This document shows, piece after piece, positions 8,972 through 18,191 of a stretch of DNA of 64,000 bases (the stretch's first letter is position 1; each line of letters begins with the position of its first letter). This DNA is from Pseudomonas sp. (GTDB lineage Bacteria; Pseudomonadota; Gammaproteobacteria; Pseudomonadales; Pseudomonadaceae), in NCBI RefSeq assembly GCF_030698175.1, contig NZ_JAUYNT010000024.1, positions 1-64,000 on the forward strand, written 5' to 3'. The notes under the pieces are model-generated. The model ran no database searches. It saw only the letters and a program-made list of their open reading frames with translations, and was not told the origin of the DNA. Position numbers and translations under genes: made by a program.

Positions 8972-10018
8972 ATGCGTGCATCTTCGCGGTTATGTTTTCG
9001 CGCTTTGACCCTGCTGGCTGCCGGCGTGCTGGCCGGCGCGGCGCAAGCGCGCATGGAACCGATGAATGATGGCGAGTTGGCGGCGGTGTCCGGCCAGGGC
9101 TTTCTTAACCTAAATGCCGAGAGCAATGCTGGGATCGATTACACCCGGATCAATCTGGGCTTGAAGGTCGAAACCCAGATGAATATGAACAAGCTGCAGC
9201 TTGGGCTTTACCCGCGTGCGGGCGAGGCGGCAAATTCCGCTGACATATTGATCAATAACTTTGCCTTGGGTAGCGTGAATGATGCAACTGGGACAATTAA
9301 TCCATTCATGATTAATGACCCCTTTATCGAAATGGCCTATTCGGGCAATAAAATTGTCGGGCTGCGGGTTGGCTTTGCCGAGTCCAAGGGCACCTTGTCG
9401 GGGGATATCAAGAACCTGACGGGGAGCGTGCCGGTTCACATTAAGGGCACGGCACAACCGATTTATGACGCAGCGCCCTGGTATACCGATGCTTTGTTGG
9501 GGCTGGCCGGGGTGTATCCCTCCAGCCTCATGGAGGCCGATGCCGAGTTGGTGAATGGTTCGGGTAATCTAGATCCTGTGCGAGCCACTATGTCAGGCAT
9601 GCCAAATGGCAGCAAACTCAATTGCACCAGCGGCTGTTTGGGTGGTTTGACCAATGCACTTTTGGGCCTGTTTACCTCGCAGAACTGCGCCGTTTCGGGG
9701 GTTAATACCTGCTTTCCTTTGACCAATTTCCAGTCCTTGCCGGTTGGCAATTCGGCCATTGTGGATAACCCAGGCACCGCGACTATCGAGGGGGCGGCTA
9801 AAGGCTTCTTTATCTCCATGCAAACCCAGGCGGTAGCGTGGAAAGATCTAGACAGCAACACCTACAAGACCGCCCTGGCCGGCGCTTATCTGAATATTCC
9901 CAAGTTCAAAGATGCCAACGGCAATTTGGTGGCGCCTATCACTATCGACTTTGATCAGGCCTTTGGTGGCATTCCGCGGGTTGATACCTGCCTGGGTACG
10001 CCGGATCGGGGGTGCTAG
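8972..10018 (+). CDS. Exported DUF6160/FilA-like protein 1
   Basis: This 348-residue protein has a typical signal peptide (LTLLAAGVLAGAAQA, cleavage expected near residue 27). The mature chain begins RMEPMNDGELAAVSGQG, a motif shared by the next three genes. The rest is Gly/Asn/Thr-rich with alternating hydrophobic residues, suggesting beta structure. Two Cys pairs (NCTSGC and NCAVSGVNTC) could form disulfides. ATG 8972 follows an AGGA ribosome site at about 8960; the frame is open further upstream without a signal peptide. The motif resembles DUF6160/FilA-type proteins of Acinetobacter and Pseudomonas. I cannot assign a biochemical function; surface or periplasmic location is inferred. Confidence 0.75.
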   Translation: MRASSRLCFRALTLLAAGVLAGAAQARMEPMNDGELAAVSGQGFLNLNAESNAGIDYTRINLGLKVETQMNMNKLQLGLYPRAGEAANSADILINNFALGSVNDATGTINPFMINDPFIEMAYSGNKIVGLRVGFAESKGTLSGDIKNLTGSVPVHIKGTAQPIYDAAPWYTDALLGLAGVYPSSLMEADAELVNGSGNLDPVRATMSGMPNGSKLNCTSGCLGGLTNALLGLFTSQNCAVSGVNTCFPLTNFQSLPVGNSAIVDNPGTATIEGAAKGFFISMQTQAVAWKDLDSNTYKTALAGAYLNIPKFKDANGNLVAPITIDFDQAFGGIPRVDTCLGTPDRGC

Positions 10019-10020
10019 TT

Positions 10021-11103
10021 ATGGGTAAATTATTGCCGTTATTAGGGTTGCTCGGTATCGCCAGCGTGCAGGCCGAGATGGTGGCCATGGAAGACGGCGA
10101 ACTGTCTGCGGTGCAAGGTGCCGGTATCGGCATAGTGCTGGAGCAAGTGCTGATGGATGCCAGCCAAGCCACCATCACCATCAACGACATCACCAATGCC
10201 AGTGGCCAGAACGTGCCGATCTCGGTCAAAGAGTTTTATCTCGGCGCGACCGGCAGTAATAAAGGTGCGATTCTCAATCCGGTCACCATTGGACGCCTCA
10301 ATCACCCCTTCACGCTCAATTTGGCCAAAGGCGAAGAGTTGCGCAGTTTGCGTGATGACGGCCAGTTCGTGCAGACCACTCCGAGCAATTTGGCGGTACT
10401 TGAGTTTGCCTTTCCCGAGCGCTTGGCCACGGGTGGCAATGCCTGTATTTCAGGTTTTGCTGCGGCAGGCAGCAACTGTTCGAGTCGCGCCGCAGAAAAA
10501 GTCGATATGGGCGTGCGGTTCGATTTTAACGTGGTGCCGGGTGGGCGCACCGACATTATCAATGTGGATATCACCGAGCTGGCGATGGATGGTTCCTACC
10601 TGCGCATGTGGGGGGATGGTGCGCGGGCTCAGTTGGTTGGTGAAGCGCGGCTGAATATCTTTGCCAAAACTATCGACATCATGTCCTGCGCTGCCGGTAC
10701 TACTAATTGCACCTCGGCCGCCGAACAGGCGGCGCGCAGTATTTACCTGACCAATGCCTACGCCAACGTTTCGCTGGGCTATGGCAAAACCCAACCCTTG
10801 CTGCTGGATGTCATCAGTAATGGCCAGTTTGTGCTTGAACTGTCTAACCCGGTTCTGGCTGCTGGGGTGAACCCACTGAGTCCTGGGGCGGGTGCGGTTG
10901 ATACCCGCAGTGGCGTCGGCAAGACCCGCGCCGAGGATTTTTACGCCAATGCCCCGCGCACCAATATCGTGGTGGATAGCCTCAACTTTGGCGGTACTCG
11001 TCCGGGTGCCGGTCAGGCCCCAACGGGCGGTTACGACTTTGGCAGCAATGAAATTCGCGGCCTCAGCTTCAACTACTTAAAGGCCACCAGCCATGATCTG
11101 TAA
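10021..11103 (+). CDS. Exported DUF6160/FilA-like protein 2
   Basis: This 360-residue protein has a short signal peptide (MGKLLPLLGLLGIASVQA) followed by the family motif EMVAMEDGELSAVQGAG. The body is rich in Asn, Gly and Thr with predicted strands, and it has Cys pairs near CISGFAAAGSNC and CAAGTTNC. ATG 10021 lies 2 bp after the previous stop, and the 3' end overlaps the next gene by 11 bp, so the genes are co-transcribed. A GTG at 10012 is possible but gives no better signal peptide. Function unknown. Confidence 0.72.
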   Translation: MGKLLPLLGLLGIASVQAEMVAMEDGELSAVQGAGIGIVLEQVLMDASQATITINDITNASGQNVPISVKEFYLGATGSNKGAILNPVTIGRLNHPFTLNLAKGEELRSLRDDGQFVQTTPSNLAVLEFAFPERLATGGNACISGFAAAGSNCSSRAAEKVDMGVRFDFNVVPGGRTDIINVDITELAMDGSYLRMWGDGARAQLVGEARLNIFAKTIDIMSCAAGTTNCTSAAEQAARSIYLTNAYANVSLGYGKTQPLLLDVISNGQFVLELSNPVLAAGVNPLSPGAGAVDTRSGVGKTRAEDFYANAPRTNIVVDSLNFGGTRPGAGQAPTGGYDFGSNEIRGLSFNYLKATSHDL

Positions 11104-11698
11104 GCGTCTTGTGTTGGGTTTTTTGGCCCTGTTGGCAGGCTCTGCCCAGGCCGAACTGCAGCCACTGGCGGACGCCTCGCTGAGTGATGTGAGCGGTCAG
11201 GGCGGGGTGTATTTGTCCGGTGAGTTCAGTATTAACAAGGATGGTGGGCCGCTCTGGAGTACGCCTGCCACCACCAATGCCGCGAGCTGGACTGTGGGTG
11301 AGCGCAGTTGCGCCACCAAGGGTTCGAGCACGCCGGAAAGCTGCGGCCTGCGGGTGGCGATTCGCTCCGAGCAAAATGGTGGTTGGTATGTGCTGGATAA
11401 CATCAAAGGTATCTTCAGCTTCGAGGGGCTGACCCTGCGCACGCGGGTGATTAACAGTGGTTTTGCCGGAGATGGCGTCGGTTTTAATCAGGATGTGCTG
11501 GAGTTCGGGCTGCCTAATGAGGTCAAGTTTAAGCAGGCCAGTTTCGCGGTCGCGGTCGCGAGCAAGGGCGAGTGGCGCAACAATGCCGTTGGAGCGGCAA
11601 GCCGCGACGCTACCTTCCAGCAGACCAATCTGTTCTCGGCCAAGATCGACGGCACCATCCGCATGCAGGGCAATGTTCTGGTGTTTCCAACCAATTGA
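11093..11698 (+). CDS. Exported DUF6160/FilA-like protein 3, short
   Basis: This 201-residue protein has a signal peptide (LVLGFLALLAGSAQA) and then ELQPLADASLSDVSGQGG, the shared motif. It is the shortest of the four and has one probable Cys pair (SCATKGSSTPESC). The start overlaps the previous gene by 11 bp and the next gene starts 10 bp after the stop, so it is an internal gene of the four-gene unit. Function unknown; export is supported by the sequence. Confidence 0.72.
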   Translation: MICKRLVLGFLALLAGSAQAELQPLADASLSDVSGQGGVYLSGEFSINKDGGPLWSTPATTNAASWTVGERSCATKGSSTPESCGLRVAIRSEQNGGWYVLDNIKGIFSFEGLTLRTRVINSGFAGDGVGFNQDVLEFGLPNEVKFKQASFAVAVASKGEWRNNAVGAASRDATFQQTNLFSAKIDGTIRMQGNVLVFPTN

Positions 11699-11708
11699 GG
11701 GCTGGCTG

Positions 11709-14048
11709 ATGCGTAGTTACTGGCTGTGGTTGCCCCTGGTTCTGAGCCCCTTGGCGCAAGCGATGCAGGTGTTGGATGACGTGTCGTTGGCGGGAGTGTC
11801 TGGCCAAAACGGCATCAGCATGGAAACCACTGGTGGTGGTTGGTCGGCGGCCAGCGTCAATTACAGCCAGGATGGTCAGACCCTGAGTGTCAAAGGAGTC
11901 AGCAGCCGGCCACAAAGCGGCGCCTCGGTTTCCACCACCAGCATCGACGTAGTCGGTGATCAGCTACAGATTGAGCACAGTGCCAGCCCCTCGGTATTCA
12001 GTGTCGAGAACATCGAAATGGCCGGCAGTGGCAAAAGCTTCGGCAGCTTTCGGGCCTTCTATACCTTGGGCGCCAGCCTGAAATTAAAAGGCGGTGGAGC
12101 CAGCGGCGTCAGTGGTTTTGCGGTCGGTGACAGCAAGCTGTCGCTCACCGATGTGACCTTCTACTACCGCGACAATGGCTTCGACTTGATCGTTAAGGGT
12201 GCCTCCTTTGACACCTATTTGAATAATGCTTACATCGACATTGTGGGCGGCGGCAGCGCTAACGCAGTTAAGTTGGATCTAGGCACTTCGCGCCTGGTGG
12301 CCAACATTGCCGGCATCGGCCTGGACCTTGCCCACGGTGACCCAGTGCCTGGGGTGCTGGCGACGCCCGGTGCGCCAGACACGCGCGATGCCAATGCCAG
12401 TCGCAGCTTCGGCAAGCTCAATATGGACCTGCGCCTGGGCGGCAGCATCAGTATCGGCAGCGGTGGCGCCAGTGGCGAAGGCTTGCGCATCACGCCGAAT
12501 ATCAGCATCGCTAACAGCCTGTTTCAGTATCAGGATGAGGGTGTGCTGCGCGCCGAGAACTTCGCCGGCACGCTCAGCAGTACCTCGGGTTTGAGCATCG
12601 ATTTGGAGCAGGATGGCGTCGGTAGCTACGCCAAGGTGGCTTTTCAAGACCTCAAGATTAACGCCACGCTGGGCGGCTTGATTATTGGTAATCCGACCAA
12701 TCAAAAACTCGGCAGCCTGGCGTTTGATTTAAATTTTATCGACCAGGGCGCCAAGCAAAACTGGCTCAAATTACGTGCCGGTGGCGATCCAAACTCAGGT
12801 CTCAAGGGCGTCACTACCGATCTGAGTTGGAACCTGGCCAACAGCTCGGTATCGCTGACCGATAACGGCAGCAGCATTTACTTCAGTGGTTTGCGCACCA
12901 ACGGCACGGGGCAGTTCAGTTTCGACTTGACCAAGAGTTGCGCCGCAGGCGTTAGCACCAGCTGTTACGCCGGCAGCCAGAGCGACATGAGTAAAGGCAA
13001 CTACAACGGTCACTTCGATGGCCTGCGCTTTGGCCTGAATAACGTCAAAGGCAGCTACAGCTTCGACGGCTTGCGGGTCGGCAGTGCAGCCTCGCCACTG
13101 CAGGGAGGCACCGAGCTGCTGGTGCTGATGGAGGTCTTCCCGGCGTACGACTTCACCCTCAATGGTCAGCTGACCATTCGGCCGGGCGGCAGTGTCGGCG
13201 ACGGGCTGCGCTATAACGCTGACTTCTTGGTGACCGAGGGCAACGCGGCGCTGACGGTGGACGAAAATGGCAAAGGCCTGTGGTTGTCGGGCACCAGTTA
13301 CGACATGCATTTTCGCGACGGCTCGCTGGATGTCAGCAATAACGGCATCGAGCTGCGCAAAGGCACCTATTGGTCGAAGCTGGATGTCTCCGATGTGCGC
13401 TGGGGTGATCGCACTGCCGGTGTCAGCCTGGGCCGCATAGTGCTCAAGCGTTACGAGCAAGGCTCAACCTTGACGCTCAGCTCGGGTGGTGCCGGTGCGC
13501 TTTGCGTCGGTGCCAGTGGCGCCAGCTCGAGTGTCTGTAGCGCTGCCGGTGGCCGCTGGGAAGATCGCGGCAATGAAGGGGTGACGGTCAAGTTGAAGAA
13601 CGTGTTTGTCAAAGACACCAGCACAGTGGCCAATAACCAGGTGTCGAGCAACGAGAAGCGCAATCAGCTGATCGTTGAAACTGATCGCAGCACGGATGCC
13701 AACGGCAAAGCCATTAACGGCACGGGCAGCCAGCTGGTGCTGGATAATTTTTATACCTCTGATGGTAACCCGAGCAATCCGGACGCCAACACCTACGGCG
13801 TGAATGCCGACCTCAACCTGGACGTTGCGCCAACCCGAGTGAAGCTCAAGACCGGCGCCAATGCGGGCACTTATGTAACTCCAGACCCGCTGGGCTTTGC
13901 GGTGAATGGGCGCATTCACTTCAAGGAAATTAACGTCGAGCGCCTGCAGAACGTCCATCCAACTGGCGGCGCGGTCACTGCGATGTACGGCATCAAGGCG
14001 CAGAACGCCGATATTCGCGCCAACCTGACCGCCACACCGATCAACTAG
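11709..14048 (+). CDS. Large exported DUF6160/FilA-like protein 4
   Basis: This 779-residue protein has a signal peptide (SYWLWLPLVLSPLAQA) and the family motif AMQVLDDVSLAGVSGQNG. The long mature region is dominated by Gly, Ser, Asn and Asp with repeated patterns such as GGSISIGSGGASGEGLRITP and RPGGSVGDGLRYNADFL, suggesting a repetitive beta-strand surface or secreted protein. A few Cys pairs occur (CAAGVSTSC, CVGASGASSSVC). The frame stays open upstream to 11457, but that region is the previous gene in another frame. ATG 11709 has GAGGG at about 11697 and restores the signal peptide. It is the last gene of the unit. Function unknown. Confidence 0.75.
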   Translation: MRSYWLWLPLVLSPLAQAMQVLDDVSLAGVSGQNGISMETTGGGWSAASVNYSQDGQTLSVKGVSSRPQSGASVSTTSIDVVGDQLQIEHSASPSVFSVENIEMAGSGKSFGSFRAFYTLGASLKLKGGGASGVSGFAVGDSKLSLTDVTFYYRDNGFDLIVKGASFDTYLNNAYIDIVGGGSANAVKLDLGTSRLVANIAGIGLDLAHGDPVPGVLATPGAPDTRDANASRSFGKLNMDLRLGGSISIGSGGASGEGLRITPNISIANSLFQYQDEGVLRAENFAGTLSSTSGLSIDLEQDGVGSYAKVAFQDLKINATLGGLIIGNPTNQKLGSLAFDLNFIDQGAKQNWLKLRAGGDPNSGLKGVTTDLSWNLANSSVSLTDNGSSIYFSGLRTNGTGQFSFDLTKSCAAGVSTSCYAGSQSDMSKGNYNGHFDGLRFGLNNVKGSYSFDGLRVGSAASPLQGGTELLVLMEVFPAYDFTLNGQLTIRPGGSVGDGLRYNADFLVTEGNAALTVDENGKGLWLSGTSYDMHFRDGSLDVSNNGIELRKGTYWSKLDVSDVRWGDRTAGVSLGRIVLKRYEQGSTLTLSSGGAGALCVGASGASSSVCSAAGGRWEDRGNEGVTVKLKNVFVKDTSTVANNQVSSNEKRNQLIVETDRSTDANGKAINGTGSQLVLDNFYTSDGNPSNPDANTYGVNADLNLDVAPTRVKLKTGANAGTYVTPDPLGFAVNGRIHFKEINVERLQNVHPTGGAVTAMYGIKAQNADIRANLTATPIN

Positions 14049-14065
14049 CGCTTATCCGCCGGTGT

Positions 14066-14101
14066 GGGTGAATCCAAGCGCTGTTGAGCTTGGATTCACC
14101 C
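14066..14101. terminator. Stem-loop after the exported-protein operon
   Basis: A perfect 14-bp stem (GGGTGAATCCAAGC pairing with GCTTGGATTCACCC) around an 8-base loop lies 18 bp after the last exported-protein gene. It has no T tract, so it may be a weak terminator or an mRNA-stabilising hairpin. I see nothing else in the gap before leuA (14102-14293) beyond the leuA ribosome site. Confidence 0.55.
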
Positions 14102-14293
14102 GTGCGGGGCCGCTAAACGCCGATATTTCGCTGTTTCCTCGCCGTAGCGCAGCTCTGCACCTTCGCGGGCCTTTGCGCCTGTCGCGATTCAAGCCACAAT
14201 TAACCCCTCTATTTGGTGCGTGCTCTGTATCCGGCGCGCAGCCCTCGGTTTGTAGGTTGATTGCCGCGGCGGCGGGCCCGTCAGGAGTTGGTT

Positions 14294-15844
14294 ATGAGCA
14301 GCAATGATCGCGTCATTATTTTCGACACCACCTTGCGCGATGGCGAGCAGAGCCCCGGCGCCTCGATGACCAAGGAAGAAAAACTGCGCATCGCCAAGGC
14401 TCTTGAGCGGATGCGCGTGGACGTGATCGAAGCCGGTTTTGCGATTGCCAGCCAGGGTGATTTTGAGGCGGTCAAAGTGATCGCTGACACCATCAAAGAC
14501 AGCGTGGTCTGCAGCTTGTCGCGCGCCCTGGATGGCGATATCGAGCGCGCCGCCGAGGCCCTCAAGGGCGCCAATGCCGGGCGGATTCACACCTTTATCG
14601 CCACCAGCCCGATCCATATGCAGTACAAGTTGCGCATGCAGCCCGAGCAGGTGATCGAGCAGGCGGTGCATGCGGTCAAGCACGCGCGCAACCTGTGCGG
14701 CGATGTGGAGTTCTCTTGCGAGGATGCCGGTCGCTCGGAGCTCGACTTTCTCTGCCGCATCATTGAAGCCGCCATCGATGCGGGCGCGCGCACCATCAAC
14801 ATCCCCGATACGGTCGGTTACGCCATTCCGCACCAGTTCGCCGAAACCTTCCGGCAGTTGCTCACTCGCATCCCGAATGCCGACAAAGCGGTGTTCTCAG
14901 TGCATTGCCATAACGATCTCGGCTTGGCGGTGGCCAACTCACTGGCGGCGGTGGTCGCCGGTGCGCGCCAGGTGGAATGCACCATCAATGGCTTGGGTGA
15001 GCGTGCCGGCAACGCCGCGCTGGAAGAGGTGGTGATGGCGATCAAAACCCGCCAAGACCTGTTGGGGGTTTATACCAATATCGACACCCCGCATATTCTC
15101 AGTACTTCGCGGATGGTCTCCGGGATCACCGGTTTCCCGGTGCAGCCGAACAAGGCCATAGTCGGCATCAATGCCTTCGCCCATGAGTCGGGCATCCATC
15201 AGGACGGCGTGCTCAAGCATCGCGAAACCTACGAAATCATGTCCGCCGAATCGGTCGGTTGGAATGCCAACAAAATGGTCATGGGCAAGCACTCGGGGCG
15301 CGCCGCCTTTCGTTCCAAGCTGGATGAACTGGGCATAGTGCTGGCCGGTGAGAGCGAATTGAACGCCGCCTTTGCGCGCTTCAAAGACCTGGCCGACAAG
15401 AAGCACGAGATCTTCGACGAAGACTTGCAAGCGCTGGTGTCCGATACCCTCGCCATCGAGGCACCAGAGCACTTCAAACTGGTGTGCCTGGAAGTGGCGT
15501 CGAAAACCGGCGAAGTGCCCCAGGCCAAGGTGGTGCTCAGTGTTGACGGCGGCGAGCAAAACGCCGAAGCGACCGGCTCGGGTCCGGTGGACGCGACCTT
15601 CAAGGCCATCGAGTCCATCGCCGAGTCGCAGGCCATCTTGCAGCTCTACTCGGTGAATGCCATCACCCAGGGCACCGACTCGCAAGGTGAGGTGACGGTG
15701 CGGCTGGAGAAGGGCGGGCGCATCGTTAATGGCAACGGTGCCGATACCGACATCTTAGTCGCCTCGGCCAAGGCCTATATCAATGCGCTCAATCTGATGC
15801 AGGCCAGTGCTGCCAAGGCGCACCCGCAGGTAGCGGAGCTTTGA
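14294..15844 (+). CDS. leuA: 2-isopropylmalate synthase
   Basis: This 516-residue enzyme condenses acetyl-CoA with 2-oxoisovalerate, the first committed step of leucine synthesis. The catalytic domain begins [17 protein letters not shown], carries the metal-binding pair HCHND and the [13 protein letters not shown] motif, and has HESGIHQDG in the linker. The last 130 residues form the leucine-binding regulatory domain. ATG 14294 follows AGGAG at about 14282. The length is that of the E. coli type (about 520), not the longer form (about 556) I recall as usual in Pseudomonas, so this may be an additional or replaced leuA. No leuBCD genes are adjacent. Confidence 0.93.
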   Translation: MSSNDRVIIFDTTLRDGEQSPGASMTKEEKLRIAKALERMRVDVIEAGFAIASQGDFEAVKVIADTIKDSVVCSLSRALDGDIERAAEALKGANAGRIHTFIATSPIHMQYKLRMQPEQVIEQAVHAVKHARNLCGDVEFSCEDAGRSELDFLCRIIEAAIDAGARTINIPDTVGYAIPHQFAETFRQLLTRIPNADKAVFSVHCHNDLGLAVANSLAAVVAGARQVECTINGLGERAGNAALEEVVMAIKTRQDLLGVYTNIDTPHILSTSRMVSGITGFPVQPNKAIVGINAFAHESGIHQDGVLKHRETYEIMSAESVGWNANKMVMGKHSGRAAFRSKLDELGIVLAGESELNAAFARFKDLADKKHEIFDEDLQALVSDTLAIEAPEHFKLVCLEVASKTGEVPQAKVVLSVDGGEQNAEATGSGPVDATFKAIESIAESQAILQLYSVNAITQGTDSQGEVTVRLEKGGRIVNGNGADTDILVASAKAYINALNLMQASAAKAHPQVAEL

Positions 15845-16635
15845 TCGACGAACTTCGTCGGCGCGCCTATCTCAGCGCCATGCAGGTGGTCAGCTGGCTG
15901 CCACGGCAGGTCTTGCCCTTTGCCGCGCCGGCCCGGCCCGAGTGGTTGCCGCCGGCGCCGGTCGAGCTGGCGCCCGAGCCACAGACGCGCCCCGTAGCAC
16001 AGTCGACTCCCGCAGCGGCGGCGCCGATTGAGGCGCCGCGGCCACGGGTCGAAGTGCCACGGCCACAAGCCACGCCACGAGCAGCCAGCGTGGCCGAGCC
16101 GGCGCCAAGCGAAGCGGCAGAACCTGCGCCCAAAGCCCTGCCGCCACCGCGTTTTAGTCTGCAACTACTGCGCGCCGGCAGCTGCGCGCTGCTGGTCGAG
16201 TTGCCCACCGGCGAGGCCTTTACTCGGCGCGATCCGGCCTACTTGCTGCTGAAGGATTTACTGCGTGCCGCCGGCCTGCCGGACGCGCCGCAAGTAATAG
16301 GTGAGCCGGTGCGCTGGCCGCTGCTGGCGCGCGGCAGCCTGGATCAAGGCCCGCACGCGGCGCTGGAATATGTGCAAAGTTATGTCGCCGCACAGCTCGA
16401 GCAGCAAGAGCGTTGCGCCTGTTTGTGGCTGCTGGGTTTGCCCGCCGTGCGTTATGCCGGCGAGGCGGATGAGGCGGCCTATAACCGTGAGCTACAAATT
16501 GACGGGCTGGGCGCGGCCTGGGCTTTGCCTGGGCTGGAGCTGCTGATGGATGAACCGCAACGTAAAGCCGAACTCTGGCAGAGCATGCGCCGGCTAATGC
16601 CGCGCTGGCACACTGCTGCCGTGGAAAACCATTGA
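15841..16635 (+). CDS. Hypothetical protein upstream of rimI
   Basis: This roughly 264-residue protein is a conserved Pseudomonas type usually found directly before rimI. The first 100 residues are rich in Pro, Ala and Glu (a low-complexity linker). The rest is compact and leucine-rich ([24 protein letters not shown]...), ending HTAAVENH. I recognise no catalytic motif. The TTG at 15841 overlaps the leuA stop; ATG 15880 ([17 protein letters not shown]) is an alternative start. The stop abuts the rimI ATG, so the two are surely co-expressed. Function unknown. Confidence 0.75.
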   Translation: MIDELRRRAYLSAMQVVSWLPRQVLPFAAPARPEWLPPAPVELAPEPQTRPVAQSTPAAAAPIEAPRPRVEVPRPQATPRAASVAEPAPSEAAEPAPKALPPPRFSLQLLRAGSCALLVELPTGEAFTRRDPAYLLLKDLLRAAGLPDAPQVIGEPVRWPLLARGSLDQGPHAALEYVQSYVAAQLEQQERCACLWLLGLPAVRYAGEADEAAYNRELQIDGLGAAWALPGLELLMDEPQRKAELWQSMRRLMPRWHTAAVENH

Positions 16636-17088
16636 ATGACTGATGCTATTAGCTTTCGCCGCATGACCCTGAATGATCTGGATGCAGTGCTGGAAATCGA
16701 GTTTGCCGCCTACAGCCACCCTTGGACACGGGGCATCTTTACCGACAGCCTCAACTCCTATGAATGCTGGTTGATGTTTGACGGCACCCAGCAGGTTGGC
16801 CACGGTGTGATCAACCTGATCATCGATGAAGCCCATTTGCTCAACCTCACCATCAAACCGCAAAGCCAGGGCCAGGGTTTTGGCTATTTGTTGTTGGAGC
16901 GCTTGATGCAGCGCTCGCTGGAACTCAAGGCCGGCGAGTGCTTTCTGGAAGTGCGCGCCAGCAATCAGACCGCCTACCGCCTGTACGAGCGCTACGGCTT
17001 CAACGAAATCGGCCGCCGCCGCGATTACTACCCGGCCGTCGGTGGCAATGAAGACGCGCTGGTGATGGCCTGCACCTTGTTTGATTAA
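16636..17088 (+). CDS. rimI: Ribosomal-protein-S18-alanine N-acetyltransferase
   Basis: This 150-residue GNAT-family enzyme is RimI, which acetylates the N-terminal alanine of ribosomal protein S18. The acetyl-CoA loop reads PQSQGQGFGYLLLERL, followed by FLEVRASNQTAYRLYERYGFNEIGRRRDYYP, the classic RimI segment. The length matches the family. The ATG directly follows the upstream stop. A long inverted repeat lies after the gene. Confidence 0.92.
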   Translation: MTDAISFRRMTLNDLDAVLEIEFAAYSHPWTRGIFTDSLNSYECWLMFDGTQQVGHGVINLIIDEAHLLNLTIKPQSQGQGFGYLLLERLMQRSLELKAGECFLEVRASNQTAYRLYERYGFNEIGRRRDYYPAVGGNEDALVMACTLFD

Positions 17089-17132
17089 AAGGTTTTTTAC
17101 CCGGCGCATTAGGCTTACTTAAGATTGATTTT

Positions 17133-17195
17133 GTAGGGTGGGCTTTAGCCCACCGTTGCTTGGTAAAGGGCTTGGTGGGCTAAAGCCCACCCTAC
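17133..17195. repeat. Long inverted repeat with REP-like arms
   Basis: Two 22-base arms (GTAGGGTGGGCTTTAGCCCACC and its reverse complement) flank a spacer of about 19 bases. Each arm also contains its own small palindrome (GGGCTTTAGCCC). This is a dispersed REP-like extragenic palindrome seen in many Gammaproteobacteria. Here it lies after rimI and may also stop transcription. Confidence 0.85.
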
Positions 17196-17251
17196 GCTTT
17201 GCGTTCAACACTTAACGGGTACAGCGCCTTACTTAACTTGGAGTGCCACGG

Positions 17252-18076
17252 ATGCACTATCAAACTTATGGCGATCCTGATGGGCGGCCAGTGTTTTATT
17301 TTCACGGCATCCCAGGCGCTCCCGCCGAGGCCGCTTGGCTGGCGGCTGCGGCGCAGGCCAATGGTTTACGCATCGTGGCACTTGAGCGCGACAGCCTCGC
17401 CCCGAGCTTGCAGGGCGAAGCCTATCTGGCCGAGCTAGCGGCCGCTGTGGTGCGCCTGGCCGGCGAGCAGCCCGTGCACCTGTTGGGTTTTTCGATTGGC
17501 GCCAGTCTGGCCTTGCGCGTGGCCGCACAGCTGCCCAAGCCTGCCGCCGGTATTTGGCTGGTGTCGGCCGCCGCGCCCTTGGAGTGGCCGGATTCTTGGC
17601 AAGGCATGGGGGCGGGGCGCTACACCTTCGCCTTGGCGCAAAACTACCCTCGGCTGTTTAAGCTGCTGTCGGTTTATCAAGGCTGGCTGGCCCGGCATTT
17701 TACCGGCCTGCTGTTGCGCAGCTTGTTTCAGGGCGCACGCGGAGTGGATGCCCAGCTGCTGACGCAAACGCCGCTGCGTGAACAGCTGATGGAGGTTCAG
17801 CGTCAGTGTTTCGCGCGCGGTGCCGGCGCCTATGTGCGCGATGTGCAGTGTTATGTCGAACCTTGGGCCACGAGTTTGGCGCAGGTGCAGGGGCCAGTGC
17901 AGCTATGGCACGGCGATCAAGACAACTGGGCGCCGGTCAGCATGGCCCAGGCGCTGCTTGCTCAGTTTGGCCCGCAAATCCAATTGCATTGGCTGGCCGG
18001 GCGCTCGCACTACAGTTGCCTGCTGGATGCCGCGCAGCCGCTGTGCCAGCAGCTGGCGGCCAGTTGTCGTAACTGA
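17252..18076 (+). CDS. Alpha/beta hydrolase
   Basis: This 274-residue alpha/beta-hydrolase-fold protein has the oxyanion-region motif FYFHGIPGAP, the nucleophile elbow GFSIGAS (Ser near residue 93), an acid near WHGDQDNWAPV and a histidine in GRSHYSCLLD, so the Ser-Asp-His triad looks complete. The substrate cannot be predicted. ATG 17252 has GGAG at 17240 with good spacing; the GTG at 17243 overlaps that site and is less likely. No signal peptide is visible. Confidence 0.85.
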   Translation: MHYQTYGDPDGRPVFYFHGIPGAPAEAAWLAAAAQANGLRIVALERDSLAPSLQGEAYLAELAAAVVRLAGEQPVHLLGFSIGASLALRVAAQLPKPAAGIWLVSAAAPLEWPDSWQGMGAGRYTFALAQNYPRLFKLLSVYQGWLARHFTGLLLRSLFQGARGVDAQLLTQTPLREQLMEVQRQCFARGAGAYVRDVQCYVEPWATSLAQVQGPVQLWHGDQDNWAPVSMAQALLAQFGPQIQLHWLAGRSHYSCLLDAAQPLCQQLAASCRN

Positions 18077-18191
18077 TCGTGGCCGCGCAACGGCGGCTGT
18101 CCGGGCTCGGCTGTGACCTCGGCCAAGTCGACCTTGTCAAAGCCCTTGCACTGTCCGTATGGTGCGCAGCGAGTTCTAGGGAGCATGTGCG

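Noticed and set aside
11457..11708. An N-terminal extension of the 779-residue exported protein
   Set aside because: The extension overlaps the preceding gene in another frame and would bury the signal peptide.
14102..14293. A leader peptide and attenuator for leuA
   Set aside because: I found no run of leucine codons or competing hairpins in the gap; only a stem-loop without a T tract upstream.
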